Shown: positions 1-5,515 of the stretch, in pieces
Layout: each line of letters starts with the position of its first letter
Position numbering within the stretch: the stretch's first letter is position 1
NCBI GenBank assembly: GCA_902795255.1
Contig: CADBKS010000115.1
Coordinates: 1 to 9,315 of the forward strand
From: an uncultured Chloroflexota bacterium
Lineage (GTDB): Bacteria; Chloroflexota; Anaerolineae; Anaerolineales; Anaerolineaceae
Direction: 5' to 3'
Length of the DNA stretch: 9,315 nt
The notes under the pieces: model-generated
Seen by the model: only the letters and a program-made list of their open reading frames with translations
What the model was told of the DNA's origin: nothing
Databases searched by the model: none
Program-made: the position numbers and the translations under genes

Positions 1-26
1 GACCGCGGCCTGTTTGTTGTTTTGCT

Positions 27-1874
27 TTAGTGATTGGAACGCATCCGGCGGACACCGGCGATGACCAGCAGCAGGCCGGCCAGCATCGCGAGCAGCGAAG
101 GAATATTCCAGCTTTCCGCCAGACCGGTCTGCGGGAGCTCTTCCTGCTCCGGAACAGCGGTCGGCTGTCCGGACGCTGCGGCAGCGGCCGGGGTTTCGGT
201 CACGACCGTAACTGCCACCGAAACAGGGCTCTGCTTCGTACTGGTCGGGTGGACCGTGATCATCGGGACTGCGGTCGCAGTCGGGGCAGGTTTGCTTCCG
301 CTGCTGTCATCTACAAGGGCGGGATCCACAGCATTTCCTCCCTTTTCTTCCGCACTCTTCTGCGTGCCGGAGCCGTCTCCGGTACCGTCAAGACGGACCG
401 GGCCTTGCGCAGCCGCGGTCGGGGCCATCCGCACCAGGATCGGCGTGGCAGTCGATACCGGCGCGGGGATATCTGTCGCTTCCGCGATCACCGTTACGGC
501 CTGTACGGGCGTTGCGGTCGGGGCGCCGCCGAAAATGTTATGGAAGATGTTTACAAACCAGCCGTCATTCTTCGGCTCTTCCGTTTCAACCGGCTCCGGG
601 GTTTCTTCCTGTCCGGCACTCTTTTCCTCCGGATCCTGCGGTGCAGGATCCACTTCCGGTTCATAAGGCCGGCCGAACCGGGACTCATAATAGCGCGAGG
701 TCTCTTCAGCGGGAAGCTGTTCCAGCAGGACATCAAATCCGTCCCCGTCCGTATCATTGGACTGCAGTTCGACACGCAGCGGTGTCTCGTCCATCCAGAT
801 CACGGGTTCGGCATTCGCGCCGGAAAGCGCATGATCCGGATCGATCTCCGCCACGCTGACTTCATACTGTTTCCCGTCCGACTCGATCAGAGCGGTTTTC
901 GGCTCTCCGACGACCTTATCGTCAATGACCGTGACCGGGACGACCGCTTTTCCGTCTTTCGAAACCTGCTCTGCCTCCTCATAAGGCTGTACGGAAACCA
1001 CATAAGGCTTGTTATTCAGCCAGACGATCGCAGGCTCCACGGCGGATTTCTGTCCGGAAACGGTATCGCCAGCCACTTCAGGCGCTTCCCCGCTGAACGG
1101 ATCTTCATCCGGCGCGATCCCGGCGCTTTTTTCGGTACCGGCATCCGCATTGTCTTCCGCGCTGCCGGAAGTTTTTTCGGGATCCGCAGATGCGGCTGTT
1201 TCTTCCTGTGCCGGTTCCATTTCCAGCAGGTAATAAGCCCCGCCCGCCTGAACGACTTTGGCCTTTTCTTCCTCCGAAAGCGCCTTCAGTTCATCACTGC
1301 TCACCGGATCCAGCCGAACATCGTAAGCCTTGTCATCGATCAGGTAAACAGATCCCGTCTCTTCCGGGACCGCCGCGGGATCTTCAGATTCAACCGGCTC
1401 CAGAGAAACGGAGAACGGCTTTTCGTCGACCCAGTAAACCGGGCTGTCCGGATCCGTCTGATCAGACCGGACGACCTGTCCGCTGTCATCGACCGGCAGC
1501 TCATCGAGCTGGATGCTGTATACCCGGTCGTCCCCGGAAACCAGCAGCGAAGCCGCTTCCGCGGCAGGGCTGCCGCTGTTTACGGAACCGAAATGCGCCT
1601 CAAGCTCCTGAGGGCCGGCCTTTTCATCTCCGGTGATGGAGTATGTATTTCCGGAAACCGGTTCACCGGTCTGCATAACGACCGATGCCTTCGTACCACT
1701 GATCGGCTGAACGGCAGGTTTTCTTACGATCACGACAGCCGCGATCATCGCCGCACCGGCAAGGATCATGATCCAGGACGGGAGTTTCCCGGTCCCGGTG
1801 GTTTTCTTTTTCGAATTCATTGAGAACTCACGGTCAAAGTTTTCCGGATTGTTCTTCGGGTCAAAATCAGCCAT
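27..1874 (-). CDS. LPXTG surface protein with degenerate beta-repeats and Pro/Thr-rich stalk
   Basis: The protein is 615 aa and has two membrane-type segments. Residues 1-31 are hydrophilic with a KKK cluster; a helix follows at about 33-50, and no clear signal peptidase site follows it (RKPAVQ comes directly after). About 113-371 contains seven or so degenerate repeats built on a core like W-[VLM]-[DN]-[DEN]-K-[PAx]-[YF]-x-V-x-[LV]-x-P, separated by acidic, Pro-rich linkers. About 450-577 is a Pro/Thr/Ala-rich stalk with several TATP-type motifs. LPQTG at 580-584, a hydrophobic stretch (about 592-608) and RRMRSNH complete a textbook sortase sorting signal. No sortase gene is in the window. 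The ATG at 1874 has an AAGGGGGAG site upstream; an internal ATG at 1820 has none. It is the last gene seen in the operon; role unknown, plausibly a surface or wall-linked partner of the complex. Confidence 0.9.
   Translation of the reverse strand: MADFDPKNNPENFDREFSMNSKKKTTGTGKLPSWIMILAGAAMIAAVVIVRKPAVQPISGTKASVVMQTGEPVSGNTYSITGDEKAGPQELEAHFGSVNSGSPAAEAASLLVSGDDRVYSIQLDELPVDDSGQVVRSDQTDPDSPVYWVDEKPFSVSLEPVESEDPAAVPEETGSVYLIDDKAYDVRLDPVSSDELKALSEEEKAKVVQAGGAYYLLEMEPAQEETAASADPEKTSGSAEDNADAGTEKSAGIAPDEDPFSGEAPEVAGDTVSGQKSAVEPAIVWLNNKPYVVSVQPYEEAEQVSKDGKAVVPVTVIDDKVVGEPKTALIESDGKQYEVSVAEIDPDHALSGANAEPVIWMDETPLRVELQSNDTDGDGFDVLLEQLPAEETSRYYESRFGRPYEPEVDPAPQDPEEKSAGQEETPEPVETEEPKNDGWFVNIFHNIFGGAPTATPVQAVTVIAEATDIPAPVSTATPILVRMAPTAAAQGPVRLDGTGDGSGTQKSAEEKGGNAVDPALVDDSSGSKPAPTATAVPMITVHPTSTKQSPVSVAVTVVTETPAAAAASGQPTAVPEQEELPQTGLAESWNIPSLLAMLAGLLLVIAGVRRMRSNH
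123..137 (-). other. LPQTG sortase recognition motif
   Basis: Residues 580-584 read LPQTG, preceded by an acidic stretch (PEQEE) and followed by a hydrophobic segment and an Arg-rich tail. This matches the sorting signals cleaved by class A/B-type sortases between T and G. Confidence 0.85.
762..1538 (-). repeat. Degenerate protein repeats in the surface protein (about residues 113-371)
   Basis: Copies can be read at residues 113-123 (DDRVYSIQL), 145-160 (VYWVDEKPFSVSLEP), 174-190 (VYLIDDKAYDVRLDP), 211-221 (AYYLLEMEP, shortened), 281-297 (IVWLNNKPYVVSVQP), 328-343 (LIESDGKQYEVSVAE) and 356-371 (VIWMDETPLRVELQ). Each looks like a two-strand beta-hairpin with a charged turn. The DNA has diverged enough that this is a protein-level repeat. 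Confidence 0.7.
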
Positions 1875-1887
1875 AGTCTCCCCCTTT

Positions 1888-2979
1888 TCAGCGGTTCATT
1901 CTCGGTTTGTCATCCTGAAGCAATTCGACATTGCTGACAGGAAGGGTAACATCCGTGTCGGAATCTATACAGACGCGCACCTGGTCATCGATCTGCTCGG
2001 ACTGACCGTCCCCGCCCTTTTCCTTCGGCATCAGCTCGGCGATATAACCGATCTCACCGGCATAATAACCGTCAAGGATGCGGACCCGGCTCCCGACCGC
2101 GACATCCGAAAGCAGACTGCTTTTGTCCGAAGTGTAATCTTCCTGCGGGATGATGATCTCCGCGGTCTGCTGCATGTGCCCCTTTGCCGGAGCAGAATAC
2201 AGATATGCGCATTTAATAATGTTTTCCCCGAGCATATCATAGATCGGATCGGAGATCCTGCCGGCCCCGATGCTGTCGGTGATGATCACAGGGAAAGGAA
2301 GTTCTTCCGCAACGGGAAGCAGACCGGACGGCAGCGATCCGAAAATCAGGCCTCCGGGAGAAAGCCTTGCGGTCGCCCGCAGCACGTCCGCATCATAACA
2401 GGTATTCGCGAACACGACGGATCCGGCCATCGCCATTGAAAGGCTCTGCGCGTTGAAGATCCCGTCTTTGGCGATATCATTCAGCGTCAGCAGAATGCCC
2501 TGGCCCATTTTATTGTTGCCCCAGACACCTGCCGCGTAAGCGCCGACCGTCTCCACCACAGCGCCGCGGTCCGGAATGATCTCCGTGACCATGCCGGGGA
2601 ACCCGGCATACACCGTCTCCAGATTTTCGGAATCGGCTTCAAAGATCAGATTGCCGGAAGAAACGCCGAGAAAACGGCCGCTGTACAGCGCGTTCAGGGT
2701 CCGGTTCTTCCGGTCCGAACGTTTGGCGATCGGCTCGTTGACCGAAACGAAATCGCCCTCGTTGATGAGCAGATAATCCTGCAGCCGGCTGTTCCGGGGC
2801 AGGTCAAGCGCTTCTTTCAGATTAATGGAAAAATGTTTCCGCCAGATCTTTCTCCAGGCGATCTGCATGGTGGGATCCGTCGCCTGTCCGGGAAAGACCA
2901 TAACCGTCCCGTTCCGTGTCAGTTTGCGGGAACAGCGGATCGGACCCGAAGGAATAATTTTCGCAGCGGCAGTCTGCAT
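1888..2979 (-). CDS. Soluble protein with barrel-sandwich-like region and C-terminal KOW-like motif
   Basis: The protein is 363 aa from the ATG at 2979. A TTG four codons upstream (2991) is in frame but overlaps the ribosome binding site. About residues 66-113 look like a lipoyl or RnfC-type barrel-sandwich fold (LLINEGDFVSVNEPIAKR, then a second strand pair ALYSGRFLGVSSGNLIFE), without the modified-lysine loop of true lipoyl domains. A second Gly turn follows (GFPGMVTEIIPDRGAVVE). About 155-275 appears alpha/beta (GSVVFANTCYDADVLRATA; GGLIFGSLPSG; PFPVIITDSIG). Residues 294-317 match a KOW-type pattern (VGSRVRILDGYYAGEIGYI), as in NusG-like and ribosomal proteins. The tail is acidic. I recall a similar gene beside MutL-like genes in Chloroflexota, but the function is unknown. 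It ends 13 nt before the surface-protein gene. Confidence 0.87.
   Translation of the reverse strand: MQTAAAKIIPSGPIRCSRKLTRNGTVMVFPGQATDPTMQIAWRKIWRKHFSINLKEALDLPRNSRLQDYLLINEGDFVSVNEPIAKRSDRKNRTLNALYSGRFLGVSSGNLIFEADSENLETVYAGFPGMVTEIIPDRGAVVETVGAYAAGVWGNNKMGQGILLTLNDIAKDGIFNAQSLSMAMAGSVVFANTCYDADVLRATARLSPGGLIFGSLPSGLLPVAEELPFPVIITDSIGAGRISDPIYDMLGENIIKCAYLYSAPAKGHMQQTAEIIIPQEDYTSDKSSLLSDVAVGSRVRILDGYYAGEIGYIAELMPKEKGGDGQSEQIDDQVRVCIDSDTDVTLPVSNVELLQDDKPRMNR
2029..2100 (-). other. KOW-like motif in the 363-aa protein
   Basis: Residues 294-317 follow the pattern V-x-x-G-S-x-V-R-I-L-x-G-x-x-x-G-x-x-G-x-I. The invariant Gly between two beta strands and the preceding V-R-I strand are typical of KOW motifs, which mediate RNA or protein contacts. 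The assignment is by pattern only. Confidence 0.6.
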
Positions 2980-2985
2980 ATCTCT

Positions 2986-2989
2986 CTCC
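2986..2989 (-). promoter_or_regulatory. Ribosome binding site choosing the ATG at 2979
   Basis: On the minus strand GGAGAGAG is followed by the ATG at 2979, with six bases between GGAG and the start. The alternative TTG at 2991 overlaps this site and has only AT-rich sequence upstream, so 2979 is preferred. Confidence 0.75.
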
Positions 2990-3011
2990 AAATAATTTTC
3001 TAACCGTATCG

Positions 3012-3042
3012 GCGGCCGGCGCCTCTCACACGCTCCGGCCGC
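3012..3042 (-). repeat. GC-rich hairpin in the intergenic gap between the MutL-like and KOW-like genes
   Basis: A perfect 8-bp inverted repeat (GCGGCCGG / CCGGCCGC; arms 3012-3019 and 3035-3042) encloses a 15-nt loop in the only sizeable gap inside the operon. A second small palindrome, CGGAAC-C-GTTCCG (3042-3054), adjoins it. No run of T follows on the minus strand, so a standard rho-independent terminator is unlikely. It could be an mRNA processing or stability element, or partial attenuator, setting the ratio of the last two genes to the first five. Confidence 0.6.
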
Positions 3043-3078
3043 GGAACCGTTCCGGGAATTCTCCGTTTCCCGCCGGAC

Positions 3079-4827
3079 TTATTCCGTTTTTTCTCTCCAG
3101 ACACCGAGTTCCGACTTCCATCGCTGGAGCATATGGATCTGGGCGCTCCGGTCTTTCGGCAGCTCAAGCGTATCTCCGCGCAGGTCGAACACCAGTCCGA
3201 AACAGCCGCTCTTGAATCCGACAGAGGTCCAGGTCGTCACACCCGGGATCGTCAGGGATTTATTCACATTGAACCAGTCCAGTTCATAATATTTACCGTA
3301 TTCCAGCGGGATCCGCTTGATCCCGCCCTGAATGATGTCATATTTCTGCATATTCCCGCTGTCATCACGGATCGAAATACTGAAAGCCCGTTTTCCCTCT
3401 TTCAGGCGGGAGAGCGGCGTGATGACACGGCCGAGATTCAGGAACATCGCTGGAGATGTGACCTGCGCGGCCAGATCCCGGTTTACCCCTGCCAGGGCTC
3501 CTACCGCCGAAGCAAGACCGTTCATATCCAGATAATAATCGGTCATCCCGAACGGACGGATGCTGTCCATACCGATGCGCAGCGCGTCTCCCGGATCTTC
3601 CACATTCCGGAGCACCGCACCGCCGAGAAGCACCATCCCCAGACGCCCGTCGGTCACCTGCTTCTTCGCGCGGTTGCTTTCCACCGCGGTCCGGATCAGG
3701 AACTGTGCCAGGGTCTGTTCGATCTCCGCGGAGTAGCTGTTCGCAGGGACCAGCTCCGGATGGACGGACTTGTTGAGGATATAATCCCGCAGTTCCTCTT
3801 CCTTCAGCTGAAAGCTCACCCAGGAAAGGATCTCGTTCAGGTCGGCAGACTCCAGCAGTTTGGGAAGGGTCCGCCCGATCCCGGCCTCCAGCGTATTCAT
3901 TTCAAGGCCGAGATTCTCGCCGAAAGCCGCGATCGTCCGGTTTGCTCCGACTTCGATCCCCAGGGCCGAATGGTTGGCCCGGTTGATCCGGCTCAGCAGA
4001 CGGATACAGCGGCCGTAGGCAAAGTCACCGGAAACCACTTCACATTCTGTTTCCGTACGCAGCTGTTTCAAAGCGGGGTGGCGCTTCAAACCGTCATTGA
4101 CCATGACCTTCTGAAAAGCCGTCGTCGGTGAAAGCTTCGCCTCCCGGGTCCCCAGAATATTATCCGAGAACGAAATACTCGTTATCTGCCGGAAAACCTT
4201 TTCAAATTGTGATCCGGCATCCGAATTGCCCATAAACAGGATCTGCGGCCGGTTCTTTTCGTCAATACTCTTGCACGCCAGCAGCAAAATCTCCCCGAGC
4301 CGGTACAGTGCGTGCTCCGCACCTTCCTCGGAACCGCCGCTGACCAGCACGATATCCGGATCGGCAGCAGTGACCGTCCCGATGTTTTCCGTCAGCGAAC
4401 GGCCTTCCATCGCACAGATCCTTGCTGTTTCACGGATGCCGTTTTTGCGCAGCAGTTCCGCCATCATGCGGACGGAGCTGCCGTTTGTCAGCCCCATCAG
4501 AACCACACGGGGGGTCTCCCCGCCGCTCCAGGTCACAACGACCTGATCGGCCCCGATCATCCCGAGTTTCTGCGGCGTTACGATGCGTCCGTTATCGTCC
4601 AGGAAATGTCTTCCGATCGCCGACTCCAGTTTCTGTACCGCGCCGGAAACAGACAGGTACTCGATTTCCCCGCCGTCGGAATAGACCGTACGGCCGGAAG
4701 CGGTCCCCGTAAAATGGTAGCGTCCGCCGTTTTTTTCAAACAAACTGACACGCGTGTTGATCGCTCCGATATCGATCGTCAGAACGACATCAATCGATTC
4801 ATTTTCTTTTTCACGAACGTCTGCCAT
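3079..4827 (-). CDS. Glutamate mutase L (MutL)-like ASKHA ATPase, with no mutase genes nearby
   Basis: The protein is 582 aa and is soluble. It resembles the MutL family (Pfam MutL), actin/Hsp70-type nucleotide-binding proteins named after a gene beside glutamate mutase; it is unrelated to the DNA mismatch repair MutL. Visible motifs are a phosphate-1 loop DIGAINT at 19-25, PDIVLVSGG at 157-165, a second phosphate-type motif LGIEVGANRT at 289-298, an adenosine-type motif GMVLLGGAVL at 397-406, and NGLASAVGALA at 436-446. About 460-582 is an additional beta-rich domain (LNLGRVITPLSR; CFGLVFDLRGDTLELP). The ATG at 4827 follows AGAGGA. Residues 1-11 are a charged leader without a signal sequence. 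No mutE/mutS or cobalamin-binding gene is in the window, so a role as nucleotide-driven switch or assembly factor for the neighbouring membrane proteins is the more natural inference. The family call is good; the role is unknown. Confidence 0.88.
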   Translation of the reverse strand: MADVREKENESIDVVLTIDIGAINTRVSLFEKNGGRYHFTGTASGRTVYSDGGEIEYLSVSGAVQKLESAIGRHFLDDNGRIVTPQKLGMIGADQVVVTWSGGETPRVVLMGLTNGSSVRMMAELLRKNGIRETARICAMEGRSLTENIGTVTAADPDIVLVSGGSEEGAEHALYRLGEILLLACKSIDEKNRPQILFMGNSDAGSQFEKVFRQITSISFSDNILGTREAKLSPTTAFQKVMVNDGLKRHPALKQLRTETECEVVSGDFAYGRCIRLLSRINRANHSALGIEVGANRTIAAFGENLGLEMNTLEAGIGRTLPKLLESADLNEILSWVSFQLKEEELRDYILNKSVHPELVPANSYSAEIEQTLAQFLIRTAVESNRAKKQVTDGRLGMVLLGGAVLRNVEDPGDALRIGMDSIRPFGMTDYYLDMNGLASAVGALAGVNRDLAAQVTSPAMFLNLGRVITPLSRLKEGKRAFSISIRDDSGNMQKYDIIQGGIKRIPLEYGKYYELDWFNVNKSLTIPGVTTWTSVGFKSGCFGLVFDLRGDTLELPKDRSAQIHMLQRWKSELGVWREKTE

Positions 4828-4837
4828 TGAAGTTCCT

Positions 4838-5515
4838 CTACTTCATCAGGGATTGAACGGTCACGATCAATCCGGATACATGGTCCACCAGAATATTTGC
4901 AGCGGTCAGGAATACTGCCGCCGCAAGCGCACCGAAAGCAAAACCGATCAGTGCGTTTCCGAAAACAGACGACTCCTTCCGGCCTTCTTTTCTGCTTCCG
5001 AGATCATAATGACGGGTATAAAAAAGGGCAGCCGCGGCGCTGACCAGGACCGTACAGGTCCGGACCCAGTACCACACGTTTTCCTTTTCCCCGGAAGTCA
5101 GGGTTGCGAGGCGGAACCGTGCAGCGAGGGAGCGGATAAACGCCGGGATCGTTCCGCCGGCGGCACCGAACACCATCACAGCAGCAGACGCCGCGATCAG
5201 GACCGTCAGGATGATCTTTCCGCCGGTCTTGCTGCTGGTATAGGCCCTGCAGAACAGCAGGATCACACCGATCAGCGCAGCGGCGGTTCCCAGCATCTGT
5301 GCGGCTGACATATGCAGCGTCCCGTCCGCGATCTCCAGGATCATCGGATAAAAATAACTTTCCGCAAGCAGCACACAGGTATACGCAGAGACCGCTCCGC
5401 CAAGGATCGCAGCCCCGAGACGGAACAGGTAATTATCGCCGAGGATCAGGCTGAATGCGCTGAGGCTCAGGAACAGTCCTCCGATTACAAACGCCAGTTC
5501 ATAACCTTCCGTCAT
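4838..5515 (-). CDS. Second six-helix integral membrane protein of unknown function
   Basis: The protein is 225 aa when started at the ATG at 5515 (MTEGYELAFV). A start farther upstream at 5566 is possible in frame, but the ATG at 5515 has an excellent AAGGAGG six bases before it, and the extra 17 residues would be very basic and lie inside the preceding gene. Hydrophobic segments are at about 8-25, 33-50, 73-89, 101-119, 150-167 and 186-208. No enzymatic motif is seen and I do not recognise the family. It overlaps the zinc-ribbon gene by 17 nt and ends ten bases before the MutL-like gene. It resembles the other six-helix protein of the operon in size, helix count and a Gly/Ala-rich last helix (FGNALIGFAFGALAAA), but I cannot show homology by eye. 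It is probably part of the same membrane assembly. Confidence 0.85.
   Translation of the reverse strand: MTEGYELAFVIGGLFLSLSAFSLILGDNYLFRLGAAILGGAVSAYTCVLLAESYFYPMILEIADGTLHMSAAQMLGTAAALIGVILLFCRAYTSSKTGGKIILTVLIAASAAVMVFGAAGGTIPAFIRSLAARFRLATLTSGEKENVWYWVRTCTVLVSAAAALFYTRHYDLGSRKEGRKESSVFGNALIGFAFGALAAAVFLTAANILVDHVSGLIVTVQSLMK

Noticed and set aside
1..26. Terminator after the surface-protein gene
   Set aside because: Only 26 bases remain after the stop; no complete hairpin or T-run can be seen before the window ends.
30..1823. Long open frame on the plus strand (597 codons) opposite the surface-protein gene
   Set aside because: Its product is extremely Arg-rich with no recognisable domain, and it lies opposite a gene with a good start, ribosome binding site and clear surface-protein architecture. 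It is a by-product of GC-rich codon usage.
2980..2991. TTG start at 2991 for the KOW-like protein
   Set aside because: It overlaps the ribosome binding site of the better ATG at 2979 and has no site of its own.
3133..4131. Plus-strand open frame of 332 codons opposite the MutL-like gene
   Set aside because: The opposing frame carries clear ATPase motifs; this one shows unusual His/Gln/Arg-rich composition and no motif.
3079..4827. DNA mismatch repair MutL
   Set aside because: The motifs are those of the ASKHA fold (DIGxxxT, GGA), not the GHKL ATPase motifs of mismatch repair MutL. The names coincide only by history.
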